Positions 53,949 through 62,197 of a stretch of DNA of 64,000 nucleotides are shown piece by piece. Source of the DNA: Allopusillimonas sp008369125 (GTDB lineage: Bacteria; Pseudomonadota; Gammaproteobacteria; Burkholderiales; Burkholderiaceae_B); the NCBI RefSeq assembly GCF_008369125.1, contig NZ_VOAY01000001.1, positions 1,612,001-1,676,000 on the forward strand. The letters are read 5' to 3'. A model generated the notes under the pieces. The model was not told the origin of the DNA and did no database searches. It saw nothing but the letters and a program-made list of their open reading frames with translations. Positions within the stretch are counted from its first letter, which is position 1. The number at the start of each line of letters is the position of its first letter. The position numbers and the translations under genes were made by a program.

Positions 53949-54308
53949 TCAGGAAGCCAGCGCGGATTTAGCCTGGGCTACCACGGCAGCAAAGCCAGCC
54001 TTGTCGTGAACAGCCATATCGGCAAGCACTTTGCGGTCGAGTTCAATCGACGCTTTTTTGGTGCCAGCAATGAATACGCTGTACGACATACCCAGTTCGC
54101 GGCAGGCCGCGTTAATACGGGTGATCCAGAGAGCACGGAAAGTGCGCTTTTTGTTGCGACGGTCACGGTAGGCATATTGCCCAGCCTTCATGACTGCCTG
54201 TTTGGCGATTCTGAATACATTACCTCGGCGACCGCGATAACCTTTGGCAGCTTTAATAACTTTTTTGTGACGAGCTCGGGCGGTAACGCCGCGTTTTACG
54301 CGTGGCAT
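53949..54308 (-). CDS. rplT: 50S ribosomal protein L20
   Basis: A 119-residue L20 protein, essential early in 50S assembly. The N-terminal basic arm (MPRVKRGVTARARHKKVIK), YRGRRGNVFRIAKQAVM and RRNKKRTFRALWITRINAA (key part FRALWITRINAA) are standard. It follows rpmI by 20 bases. Confidence 0.97.
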   Translation of the reverse strand: MPRVKRGVTARARHKKVIKAAKGYRGRRGNVFRIAKQAVMKAGQYAYRDRRNKKRTFRALWITRINAACRELGMSYSVFIAGTKKASIELDRKVLADMAVHDKAGFAAVVAQAKSALAS

Positions 54309-54328
54309 AGTAGTGGTTCTCCGTTATA

Positions 54329-54526
54329 TCAAGCGAAAGGCAACATGGCCTTGACCGCTGCGACGTCTGAGGCGTGCACTGCGGCAGAACCGCGCAACTG
54401 GCGCTTGTTCTTGGTGGTTTTCTTGGTGAGGATGTGGCGCTTAAACGCCTGGCCCCGCTTGATAGACCCGCTACCGCGAACCTTAAAGCGCTTTGACGCG
54501 CCTTTTTTGGTCTTCATCTTAGGCAT
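54329..54526 (-). CDS. rpmI: 50S ribosomal protein L35
   Basis: A 65-residue basic ribosomal protein, MPKMKTKKGASKRFKV at the start and HILTKKTTKNKRQLRG in the middle. Start ATG at 54526; a longer frame from 54568 is not family-like. It is the first gene of the operon here. In most relatives infC comes directly upstream, but comM is there instead, and rpmI has its own promoter. Confidence 0.96.
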   Translation of the reverse strand: MPKMKTKKGASKRFKVRGSGSIKRGQAFKRHILTKKTTKNKRQLRGSAAVHASDVAAVKAMLPFA

Positions 54527-54644
54527 GTGTAACTCGGAAATTTGTGGATGCAGGTGGCCCCAAAACAATCTGGCGACACTTGCTTGACCTGGCGACCCAC
54601 TTATTGGCTTCCTCCAGGCGATGACAAGCCCGGAAAAGCCCTTG

Positions 54645-54674
54645 ATTATATGATGAATTCTGCCCGCGTGTCCA
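54645..54674 (-). promoter_or_regulatory. sigma-70 promoter of the rpmI operon
   Basis: On the minus strand TGGACA (54669-54674) and a perfect TATAAT (54645-54650) are 18 bases apart. The start of transcription would be near 54638, leaving a leader of about 110 bases before rpmI in which L20-type autoregulation could act. It lies downstream of the comM hairpin. Confidence 0.75.
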
Positions 54675-54682
54675 ACCGTTTT

Positions 54683-54707
54683 CAGGCCTGATTAACAATC
54701 AGGCCTG
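54683..54707 (-). terminator. perfect hairpin just after comM
   Basis: CAGGCCTGATT and AATCAGGCCTG are exact inverse copies around AAC, starting 3 bases past the comM stop codon. On the minus strand it is followed by AAAACGG, not a T-run, so termination may be partial or Rho-aided. Confidence 0.5.
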
Positions 54708-54709
54708 AC

Positions 54710-56263
54710 TCATGGCCAAGGCTGCCTGAAATGGATGGCCTCAGCGATGTGTATCTCGGCTATTTCATCAGCACCCGCCAGATCAGCCACAGTGCGCGCC
54801 ACACGCAAAACACGGCTGGCTGTGCGTGCCGACCAATGCCAGCGCACAAGCGCCTGCTTCATCAAGGCGGCCGTTACTGGTGACAGCTTGCAATAAGCTT
54901 TTATACCTGCCTCGTTCAGAGCGGCATTATGACAGTTCTGCCGGCGCTGCTGTCGGGCACGGCAAGCCTGTACTCGCTGACGCACGCTGGCCGATGCTTC
55001 GCCTGGCGGCATATCGAGCCAATGCCCCTCTGTCGCCGGCAGAGAAATCTGGATATCAATGCGGTCAAGCAAAGGCCCTGAGATGCGCTGACGATATTTG
55101 GCGATGCTGTCAGGCGTGCAGGCACAAGGCCTGACGGGGTGCCCAAGCCAACCACAAGGGCATGGGTTCATGGCTGCCACCAGTTGAAAAGCGGCTGGAA
55201 ACGTGAGTGTGCGCGCCGCACGAGCAATAGAAATATGGCCGGTTTCCAGCGGTTCGCGCAAGCACTCGAGCACATGCCGCTGAAACTCGGGCAACTCATC
55301 CAGAAACAAGACGCCACGATGGGCTCTGCTGATTTCACCTGGACGTGGTACCGCCCCCCCACCCACCAATGCAGCGGCCGAGGCAGAATGATGAGGCGCA
55401 CGAAATGGCGGTTGCACCTGGCATGGCAAATCTATGCCCTCTAAGCCCGCCAAAGCGCAAACTTCCAGTGCCTGTTCGGTATCCAGCTGTGGCAGCAAAC
55501 CTGGCAAACGTTGTGCCAGCATGCTCTTTCCGGTACCTGGAGGGCCGGACATAAGCAGACTGTGGCCCCCGGCCGCAGCAACCTCAAGCGCACGCCTGGC
55601 CTGCGGTTGCCCCCGCACATCAGAAAGACAGCGGACTGCCGCCTGGCATAGGTCAGGCACGTTGAGCTTCTCGTTTGGGGGTGTAGCGACAGGCAAGGAC
55701 GAGATACCCGAAAAATGTGCAGCTACGTCTGCCAGTGTGCGTGCAGCCAGCACATGAATACCGGGTACCCGAGCGGCAGATGCCGCATTGGCCTCTGGCA
55801 AAACCAATACTGCACCCGCATGCTGCCGCGCCACAGCCAACGCAATGGCCAGCGGAGCGTTGACCGCCATAATGGCACCTGTTAACGACAGCTCACCCGC
55901 CAGCACATAACGAGACACATCGGGCTGCACACAACGACCCTGCTTAGACGTTGCCTCTTTGGAACCAGGAGCATTTAACTGCGCCGAAGCCAGCAAAATA
56001 CCCAGTGCAATGGGAAGATCAAAACGGCCTGAATCTTTCGGCAAATCGGCCGGTGCAAGATTGACCGTGACGCGCCCTGCCGGAAACTCGTAGCCGCTGC
56101 TGACAATGGCGGCTCGCACGCGCTCACGGCTTTCGCGTACGCCTGCGCCTGGCAAGCCGACCACATTGAATGACGGAAGCCCGGCTCCTACATATACCTC
56201 GACCCTGACCGCGCAACCCTCAAGCCCGTAGAGTGCGCGACTGGCCACCACTGCCAATGACAT
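54710..56263 (-). CDS. comM: YifB/ComM family Mg-chelatase-like AAA+ ATPase
   Basis: A 517-residue hexameric helicase-like ATPase that promotes branch migration during natural transformation. An N-terminal Lon-protease-fold domain (MSLAVVASRALYGLEG; NLAPADLPKDSGRFDLPIAL) precedes the AAA+ core: Walker A GPPGTGKSMLAQRL near residue 220 and Walker B region GVLFLDELPEF near 300, then a Cys-rich zinc site MNPCPCGWLGHPVRPCAC near 355 and a C-terminal chelatase domain. Start at 56263 has GAGG upstream; the frame continues 29 codons further without a site. Confidence 0.88.
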   Translation of the reverse strand: MSLAVVASRALYGLEGCAVRVEVYVGAGLPSFNVVGLPGAGVRESRERVRAAIVSSGYEFPAGRVTVNLAPADLPKDSGRFDLPIALGILLASAQLNAPGSKEATSKQGRCVQPDVSRYVLAGELSLTGAIMAVNAPLAIALAVARQHAGAVLVLPEANAASAARVPGIHVLAARTLADVAAHFSGISSLPVATPPNEKLNVPDLCQAAVRCLSDVRGQPQARRALEVAAAGGHSLLMSGPPGTGKSMLAQRLPGLLPQLDTEQALEVCALAGLEGIDLPCQVQPPFRAPHHSASAAALVGGGAVPRPGEISRAHRGVLFLDELPEFQRHVLECLREPLETGHISIARAARTLTFPAAFQLVAAMNPCPCGWLGHPVRPCACTPDSIAKYRQRISGPLLDRIDIQISLPATEGHWLDMPPGEASASVRQRVQACRARQQRRQNCHNAALNEAGIKAYCKLSPVTAALMKQALVRWHWSARTASRVLRVARTVADLAGADEIAEIHIAEAIHFRQPWP

Positions 56264-56429
56264 ATAACACCTCGCCAAACGGCAGACAGGACCAAAACCG
56301 TACCTGATGAATGCCGTGCGGCGAGTATGGCGTGATAGCAAGCCCAGCAAGAGGGGCCGAGTGGCAAATTATCCACCGGGAAAACTACCAACAAACGCCA
56401 TATGCTTCCCGAAAGCGCGCCGTTTCGCA

Positions 56430-56625
56430 ACGAAGACCACATCGCTGCAGCGAACGTTGCTCTTGCGCTGTGTGCCTCCTCGCTAGGTGCCCTCGCACCA
56501 AGTCGCGCCTCCGCTGGGGGGGTCTTCGCTAGTTGCCTCTTCGCTAGTTGCCTCTTGCGCGGTGAGCCTGTTGCGCTAGCGCATCTCTTGCGCTAGGCAC
56601 CCCTTGCAGCAATTGGCGCCTCCGC
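56430..56625. repeat. degenerate ~15-bp tandem repeat (CTTCGCTAGTTGCCT)
   Basis: Two exact copies of CTTCGCTAGTTGCCT stand side by side (56524-56538, 56539-56553), with decayed versions before and after such as CTCGCTAGGTGCC and CTTGCGCTAGGCACC. They fill most of the 372-base gap between comM and ubiK; no gene is visible there. Confidence 0.6.
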
Positions 56626-56635
56626 TGGGCGGGCG

Positions 56636-56905
56636 TCACACGTGCGAAGTGCCCTGCTGCAGTGGCGTGTCTGGCCGACCCTCAAGAGCCTGCACCCTGG
56701 ATTCGAGCGCGGTTATGCGCGAAAGCGCACGCTCAAGCAACTGGGCCTGCACATCAAATTCTTCTCGCGTGACCAGGTCCATACGTGAAAACGTCTGTGC
56801 CATCATCGCCTTGACGTTACGTTCGATGTCTGCCGCCGGGCTTTTGGCAATAAGGTCAGACATGTTTTTTTGAAACTCTTCGATCCAATCGCTGCGGCCT
56901 ATCAT
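56636..56905 (-). CDS. ubiK: ubiquinone biosynthesis accessory factor UbiK
   Basis: An 89-residue protein of the BMFP/YqiC family: helical N-part (RSDWIEEFQKNMSDLIAKSP) and a C-terminal coiled coil (LLERALSRITALESRVQALEG). UbiK aids aerobic ubiquinone synthesis at the membrane with UbiJ. Start ATG at 56905 has GGAG 8 bases upstream; an ATG four codons earlier does not. Confidence 0.88.
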   Translation of the reverse strand: MIGRSDWIEEFQKNMSDLIAKSPAADIERNVKAMMAQTFSRMDLVTREEFDVQAQLLERALSRITALESRVQALEGRPDTPLQQGTSHV

Positions 56906-56938
56906 GGCTATCTCCATTGACTTAATGGTCTAGTGTAC

Positions 56939-56966
56939 AAAAAACGGACTTGGAAAAGTCCGTTTT
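56939..56966 (-). terminator. Rho-independent terminator of the lipoprotein genes
   Basis: AAAACGGACTT-GGAA-AAGTCCGTTTT is a perfect 11-bp hairpin, followed on the minus strand by TTTTTTG. It ends transcripts from the lipoprotein genes at 57129-57888 before ubiK. Confidence 0.85.
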
Positions 56967-57128
56967 GGTGCAACTGGCTTGAACGTTGCCTTGAGCGCAA
57001 ATGCCGGGCATGGTGCAAGCATACCCGGCGTGTCGCAGCAGGCCTTCGGCTAATGGTGCACTTTAAAAAACCCTAGCGAGTTGTCACAGCTTGGTAGCAC
57101 CGGCACGGTGACATCCGCAGCATGGCGA

Positions 57129-57581
57129 TTACTTTTGGTTGGCCGGTGGTGGCGCAGCGGTGCTGGGGCTGCCATCGCCAAGTTTATCTTGAATGGCCTT
57201 GTCTGCCTTGTCAGCACCAGAACGAATGGCTGCACCCGCCTCATCTGCCTTTTCGGCGGTGGCGTCTTTGAGCTCTTTCGCCTTATCAGCCACCGCGTCG
57301 CCAGCTTCCGTGGCATCTTGCTTGAGCTTTTCAGTTTCGGAAGGCTCTGCAGGTGTCATGGTGCTGCTAGTAGCGGGCGCTGGCTCAGCTGCTGGCGCAA
57401 CCTGAGGCTCAGGGGTAGGTGCTGGCGTAGGTGCTGGAGCAGGCGCCGTCTCAGGCACTACAACGGGGGCTGCAACGCCTGAATCAACGGCATTTTTGTC
57501 CTCTTCCTTGGAGCAAGCGGCAAGCAGGCTCATGGAAGCGATGATTCCAATAATGGCTATGTGTGTGCGGGTTTTGTTCAT
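57129..57581 (-). CDS. putative lipoprotein with Ala/Lys-rich amphipathic helix
   Basis: A 150-residue lipoprotein precursor: signal sequence with lipobox LLAACSK (Cys near residue 23), a Pro/Ala/Val linker (APAPAPTPAPTPEPQV), then a helix rich in Ala, Asp, Lys and Glu with heptad-like spacing (AGDAVADKAKELKDATAEKA) and a Pro-rich tail. The helical part resembles LEA/apolipoprotein-like stress proteins. I do not recognise a specific family. It shares its first 25 residues' pattern with the smaller gene 118 bases upstream. Confidence 0.7.
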   Translation of the reverse strand: MNKTRTHIAIIGIIASMSLLAACSKEEDKNAVDSGVAAPVVVPETAPAPAPTPAPTPEPQVAPAAEPAPATSSTMTPAEPSETEKLKQDATEAGDAVADKAKELKDATAEKADEAGAAIRSGADKADKAIQDKLGDGSPSTAAPPPANQK

Positions 57582-57699
57582 GATGATTCCTCACTTTTTA
57601 AAACGATGTCGCAAGATGTCTTTGTTGTTGGATTGCAGCGCGACAAATAACCCAACAACGAACTGATGATCTGGCCTGTTGGCGAAATGTCTTTCGAGA

Positions 57700-57888
57700 T
57701 TACTGCGTCGAGGTGCCAGGAGCAGGGCTCGACTCAAGAGCCGTACCCTGTGCAGGTGCTGCGTCAGGCGCAGCGGTCATGCCGGAATCAGCCGGGGGAG
57801 GCGTATCGTCACCCTTTGAACACGCGGCAAGCAGGCTTAGGGAAGCAGCCATGGAAATTAAATCCAAATGTGCACGTGATTTGTTCAT
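57700..57888 (-). CDS. small putative lipoprotein (paralogue of 57129-57581)
   Basis: A 62-residue lipoprotein precursor: signal and lipobox LLAACSK (Cys near 23), then a short acidic, Pro/Ala-rich mature part (DDTPPPADSGMTAAPDAAP) without a helix domain. The signal region (MNKSRAH, ASLSLLAACSK) is nearly the same as that of the downstream lipoprotein (MNKTRTH, ASMSLLAACSK), so the two come from a tandem duplication or this one lost its helix. Confidence 0.65.
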   Translation of the reverse strand: MNKSRAHLDLISMAASLSLLAACSKGDDTPPPADSGMTAAPDAAPAQGTALESSPAPGTSTQ

Positions 57889-58136
57889 GATGTTCCTCTC
57901 TCGTCCAACGTCGCGCTATATACCTTGCCGATCCGGCGCGACTGACGCATCGGCCGCCAGCTTGTGCTTGTTACAACTGGCTTGGTAACAATTCTAGCGA
58001 CAGATCAAGGCCCCACCATGAACCTAGTGTAATTCCTGATTTCATTTGCTTAGATTTTTTGCTTGGCATTTTGGCGAAAGCCGCATAAGCCTTGGCCCGT
58101 GGCGCGTTTGCCCGAAAACACGCTTCTACAGACAGA

Positions 58137-58166
58137 TACAAACCCCCTCTGAGACAAGGGTTTTGT
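58137..58166 (+). terminator. hairpin with T-rich tail in the lipoprotein-glnK gap
   Basis: ACAAACCC pairs with GGGTTTTGT around CCTCTGAGACAA, followed by TACATTTTTGTGCGTTTTT. It resembles a plus-strand terminator, though no plus-strand gene ends just before it. The 882-base gap 57889-58770 holds this, a direct repeat and the glnK promoter region. Confidence 0.35.
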
Positions 58167-58474
58167 TACATTTTTGTGCGTTTTTGGAACGCTTGAAACC
58201 GGTTCATTCATAAGCCATTGTGCTGTTTGCACGAAATTGCGGAGAACGATTATGGCATTTAGTTGCAGTTTGGGTTGCCCGCCGGGTAGCTTAAGAGGGC
58301 TTTTATTGATGGCAGCATTACGCCAAATGAGCCAAGAGTTGTAGAAATGAAGTTTGTGCATCGCTCAATCATATTCTTGGCCTTTAAGGTTTGAGAATGA
58401 CATTTGACAAGCACCGCTAGCGCTTGCCCATAACCTTTTCGGGCCTTATCAAGTCTGTGGTGCTGTGCATAAAC

Positions 58475-58491
58475 CGCCCTATTTTGGTGCG
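58475..58491 (+). promoter_or_regulatory. candidate NtrC site
   Basis: CGCCCTA-TTT-TGGTGCG matches the NtrC consensus TGCACCA-N3-TGGTGCA at 10 of 14 positions. A further GGTGCG half-site lies near 58504. Distance to the sigma-54 promoter is about 230 bases, within range for an enhancer. Confidence 0.4.
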
Positions 58492-58593
58492 CGCTCCCTG
58501 TTATGGTGCGTGGCCCTCGCTATTTTCCACTTCTCTTTGTCTGCTGCCTGCCAAAAACGGTATTAACGGATTCGGCATGATCCACGCTGGTGG

Positions 58594-58693
58594 CCCTTCG
58601 CATTCTGCAAACAACTGGCTCCTGTTCCCCTCCACAATCATCGAGCAATCCGCTCCTGCCTCCCCTTCGCATTCTGCAAACAACTCGCTCCTG
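58594..58693. repeat. 31-bp direct repeat upstream of glnK
   Basis: Two copies of a 31-base unit (58594-58624 and 58663-58693), starting CCCTTCGCATTCTGC and ending GCTCCTG, differ at one base and are spaced 69 bases apart. A partial third (CGCTCCTGCC) lies between. It sits between the NtrC-like sites and the sigma-54 promoter. Confidence 0.8.
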
Positions 58694-58721
58694 CCCCTCA
58701 TGTTCTTTCAATTTGAAAAAT

Positions 58722-58736
58722 TGGCACGTTCATTGC
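58722..58736 (+). promoter_or_regulatory. sigma-54 promoter of glnK-amtB
   Basis: TGGCACG-TTCA-TTGC matches the -24/-12 consensus TGGCACG-N4-TTGC exactly. It lies 35 bases before the glnK start. This predicts NtrC-dependent induction under nitrogen limitation. Confidence 0.88.
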
Positions 58737-58770
58737 GTAAGTGATCTTGCCCCCTAACAGAGGAATTGCT

Positions 58771-59109
58771 ATGAAACTTATCACCGCCATTATCAAGCCC
58801 TTCAAGCTGGATGAAGTGAGGGAAGCTCTGTCCGACATTGGCATACAAGGCATGACTGTCACCGAGGTAAAGGGTTTCGGCCGGCAGAAAGGTCACACCG
58901 AGTTGTACCGTGGCGCGGAGTACACCGTAGATTTTCTGCCCAAATTACGTCTGGAGCTGGCTGTGACCGACGAGCAACTCGAGCTGGCTTTAGAAACGCT
59001 TTGCTCAGCTGCCCACACCGGAAAGATTGGAGACGGAAAGATATTCATTACGTCCCTAGAGCAAGTGGTACGCATACGCACAGGAGAACAAGGCGAAGCC
59101 GCCCTTTGA
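58771..59109 (+). CDS. glnK: nitrogen regulatory protein PII (GlnK)
   Basis: A 112-residue PII protein that senses 2-oxoglutarate and ATP/ADP and blocks AmtB. The T-loop tyrosine for uridylylation is Y51 (ELYRGAEYTVDF), with signature GRQKGHTELYRGAE and C-terminal VVRIRTGEQGEAAL. The first residues MKLITAIIKPFKLDEVREAL are typical. Start set by AGAGGAA. Sigma-54 promoter and amtB directly downstream identify it as glnK and not glnB. Confidence 0.95.
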   Translation: MKLITAIIKPFKLDEVREALSDIGIQGMTVTEVKGFGRQKGHTELYRGAEYTVDFLPKLRLELAVTDEQLELALETLCSAAHTGKIGDGKIFITSLEQVVRIRTGEQGEAAL

Positions 59110-59156
59110 CATGAGCACTGCAACATTAGCCGTTTTACTCTTTAGGAGAACCACTC

Positions 59157-60386
59157 ATGGATAAAGTCGATTTCGTGTGGGTCAGCATTTCAACTCTGCT
59201 GGTGTTATTAATGGTCATGCCAGGGCTGGCGCTTTTTTATGGGGGGCTGGTTCGAAGCAAAAATGTACTCTCCATATTGATCCAGGTGGTGTCGGTGTTC
59301 GCACTGGCCTTAATTCTCTGGTTTGCATTTGGCTATTCGATGGCCTTCACAGAAGGCAATGCATTTTTGGGTGGGTTTTCTCGCCTCTTTTTCAGCGGGA
59401 TGCAAAATGTGGCGACAGGTTCATACAAGATCAGCGGCACCATTCCCGAACTGACTTTCGCCGCGTTTCAGGCCACGTTCGCCGGCATTACCTGCGCCCT
59501 GATTGTGGGTGGGTTTGCGGAACGCGTCCGCTTTTCAGCCGTGCTGGCATTCACTGCAATCTGGATGACGCTAGCCTACCTTCCCATCGCCCATATGGTG
59601 TGGGGGCCTGGCGGATGGTTGCTGGCGCGAGGTGCTCTGGACTTCGCGGGGGGCACGGTCGTACACATCAACGCCGGGGTCGCTGCGCTGGTCGCCGCCT
59701 ATGTCGTCGGCAATCGATTGGGGTATGGACGTGAGCCCATGCAGCCTCACAACCTGCCCATGGTCATGATTGGGGCAGCCTTGCTCTGGGTGGGATGGTT
59801 CGGCTTTAACGCGGGGTCAGCATTGGCAGCCAACGAGACGGCCGCACTGGCTTTTTTCAACACCATGATCGCTACGGCTGGCGCAATCTTCAGCTGGACG
59901 TTCATAGAGTGGAAATACAAAGGCAAACCGTCCCTGCTGGGCGCTATCTCCGGCGCCATCGCCGGCCTGGTGGGTGTGACCCCTGCCGCAGGTCTCGTAG
60001 GCCCGGTAGGCGCCTTCATTACCGGCCTTATCACAGGCGCCATCTGTCTGTGGGGCGTAAACGGGCTCAAACACTGGTTGAGGGTGGATGACAGCCTGGA
60101 TGTGTTCGGCATACACGCCGTAGGCGGGATAGCCGGCGCACTGTTGACGGGCGTCTTCAATGCCAAGCCTCTGGGCGGCCCCGGCCTGGAACATCTTGGT
60201 GACATTCCATTCCAGGTTTGGCTGCAACTGGAGGCTGTGCTTATTACGGTAGTCTGGTCAGCACTCGCCGCCTATATCGCCTGCGTTATCGCCGGCAAGC
60301 TCTGCGGTGGCATGCGGGTCAATGTGGAACAGGAGCGTGAAGGGCTAAACGTTACCAGCCACGGTGAAAGCGCTTACCAGCTTTAA
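59157..60386 (+). CDS. amtB: ammonium transporter AmtB
   Basis: A 409-residue Amt/Rh-family channel with 11 membrane helices that conducts ammonium as a trimer. Visible family features: LFYGGLVRSKNVLSIL near residue 25, the signature DFAGGTVVHINAGVAALVAAYVVG (key part GGTVVHINAG, His of the twin-His pair) and FGIHAVGGIAGALLTG (second His). There is no cleavable signal peptide. AGGAG precedes the ATG; it is 47 bases after glnK. Its stop codon overlaps that of the convergent ptsI by 3 bases. Confidence 0.95.
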   Translation: MDKVDFVWVSISTLLVLLMVMPGLALFYGGLVRSKNVLSILIQVVSVFALALILWFAFGYSMAFTEGNAFLGGFSRLFFSGMQNVATGSYKISGTIPELTFAAFQATFAGITCALIVGGFAERVRFSAVLAFTAIWMTLAYLPIAHMVWGPGGWLLARGALDFAGGTVVHINAGVAALVAAYVVGNRLGYGREPMQPHNLPMVMIGAALLWVGWFGFNAGSALAANETAALAFFNTMIATAGAIFSWTFIEWKYKGKPSLLGAISGAIAGLVGVTPAAGLVGPVGAFITGLITGAICLWGVNGLKHWLRVDDSLDVFGIHAVGGIAGALLTGVFNAKPLGGPGLEHLGDIPFQVWLQLEAVLITVVWSALAAYIACVIAGKLCGGMRVNVEQEREGLNVTSHGESAYQL

Positions 60387-62164
60387 TTTATGAGGGAGGC
60401 CAGGTCAATGCGCTCAGCGCGGTTAAGGGCCATGGCCACCTTGGTTCTCAGTGCATTGGAATGGGCCTGGCGAATTTCTTTTTTGACATCAAGCATTTGC
60501 TGAGGATGCATAGAAAACTGAGTCAGGCCCAACCCCAGCAGCATCCGCGTAACGCGGGCATCACCCGCCATCTCACCGCATACGGCAACAGGCTTGCCCG
60601 CCCTTTCGCCGGCATTAATCGTATGCGCAATGAGGCGCAGCACGGCAGGATGCATAGGGTCATACAGATCAGCCACATCGCTGTCGCCGCGGTCTATGGC
60701 TAGCGTGTACTGAATAAGATCATTGGTACCGATAGAAAGAAAATCGAGCGTATCAACAAAAGGCTCGATGGCTATAGCCATGGCCGGTATTTCTACCATT
60801 GCCCCAAGCGAATAATTGCACGCATAAGGCGTACCGCGCTCGTCGAGCTCGCGACAGGCCGACTCGATGGCCGCTCGCGTGGCACGCACTTCGTGCATTT
60901 GCGAAATCATCGGGATAAGTATTCGAACATGCCCAAAAATGGAAGCGCGCAATAAGGCCCGCAATTGCGTGGCAAAAATCTCGGGGTTAGCAAGACAATA
61001 GCGTATTGCTCTAAGCCCAAGCGCAGGATTGGTTGCCACCGTGGTATCGCCATCGAGGCTTTTATCGGCGCCAATGTCGAGCGTGCGTATGGTGACAGGC
61101 CGCCCCTGCATGGCTTTGACCACAGAAGCGTAGGCTTCGTATTGTTCTTCTTCTGAGGGCAAGTCAGGCCGCCCCATAAACAAGAACTCGCTGCGAAACA
61201 AACCTATGCCATCGGCGCCCGCCTGAACGGCCGCTTCAGCCTCTTCAGGCAGCTCGATATTGGCCTCTAGCCTGATGGTAATGCCATCGAGCGTCATGGC
61301 AGGTGCGTCACGCAATCTGGCAAGCTCAAGACGCTCGCGCGCGTAATCAGCCTGCCGCTGTCGGTATTCGTTCAGGATCTGAGCTGATGGGTTAACCAGC
61401 ACAGCGCCAGTAAAACCATCGGCGATCAGTACGTCTCCGTCGCGTACCAGACTGCGAAAATGACCCAACCCGACTACAGCAGGTACATTCATGCTGCGGG
61501 CCACAATAGCCGTGTGCGAGGTGGGCCCGCCCAGATCTGTCAGAAATGCTGCAAACCTTCCACCACGCAAACGCAGCATATCTGCAGGTGAAATGTCTCG
61601 CGCCACCACAATCAGCGGATCATCGGTCTCGGCCGAGTCAAAGGCCGGCAGCAGTGGCGGCGAGCCCGCCATAACGCGCAACACGCGCTCAATAACCTGG
61701 CGTATGTCGCCACCACGCTCGCGCAGGTACTCATCTTCCATGAGGGCAAACTGTTCGGTCAAAAACTGACCCTGGCTGGTCAGTGCCCACTCGGCGTTAT
61801 AGTGCCGCCCGACAATGAGTTCACATGTTTGCTGCAACAGCATGGGATCACCCAGCAACATGCTGTGTACCGTAAGCAAAGGAGCTAGCTCGCGTGGCGC
61901 ATCATCGGGCAGTGTGACAGCAATGGCGTCGAGCTCGTTACGCGCAGTTTGCAGTGCCTCTTTGAGGCGATCACATTCGGCTTGCGCGTCTTCAGGCGAG
62001 ATTCGGTAGTGAGCCACTTCAAGCGCTGCTGCACCCATAACCGCTGCACGACCAATTGCATACCCTTTTACAACGGCCTGGCCCTGGGCGCACACCATGG
62101 CATGGTCGCCACAGGGGGGCGATGACATGGACGATGTCGCATGTGCCGGGCTGTTGGGCGTCAT
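60383..62164 (-). CDS. ptsI: phosphoenolpyruvate-protein phosphotransferase (enzyme I)
   Basis: A 593-residue PTS enzyme I that passes phosphate from PEP to HPr. The phospho-histidine is H217 in GGPTSHTAIVARS; the PEP site shows DGIGLFRSEFLFMGR and the C-terminal signature DFLSIGTNDLIQYTLAIDR, with the Cys in VAVCGEMAGD. The N-terminus is about 25 residues longer than in E. coli. I start at 62164, where GGAG lies upstream; an ATG at 62191 is possible. No sugar-specific EIIBC is near, so this PTS is probably regulatory. Confidence 0.93.
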   Translation of the reverse strand: MTPNSPAHATSSMSSPPCGDHAMVCAQGQAVVKGYAIGRAAVMGAAALEVAHYRISPEDAQAECDRLKEALQTARNELDAIAVTLPDDAPRELAPLLTVHSMLLGDPMLLQQTCELIVGRHYNAEWALTSQGQFLTEQFALMEDEYLRERGGDIRQVIERVLRVMAGSPPLLPAFDSAETDDPLIVVARDISPADMLRLRGGRFAAFLTDLGGPTSHTAIVARSMNVPAVVGLGHFRSLVRDGDVLIADGFTGAVLVNPSAQILNEYRQRQADYARERLELARLRDAPAMTLDGITIRLEANIELPEEAEAAVQAGADGIGLFRSEFLFMGRPDLPSEEEQYEAYASVVKAMQGRPVTIRTLDIGADKSLDGDTTVATNPALGLRAIRYCLANPEIFATQLRALLRASIFGHVRILIPMISQMHEVRATRAAIESACRELDERGTPYACNYSLGAMVEIPAMAIAIEPFVDTLDFLSIGTNDLIQYTLAIDRGDSDVADLYDPMHPAVLRLIAHTINAGERAGKPVAVCGEMAGDARVTRMLLGLGLTQFSMHPQQMLDVKKEIRQAHSNALRTKVAMALNRAERIDLASLIN

Positions 62165-62197
62165 AAGTACAGGGGCTCCAAAAACTGGCAAGCAGGT

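Noticed and set aside
58050..58361. 103-codon minus-strand frame in the lipoprotein-glnK gap
   Set aside because: No motif, no ribosome site, and it spans a terminator-like hairpin.
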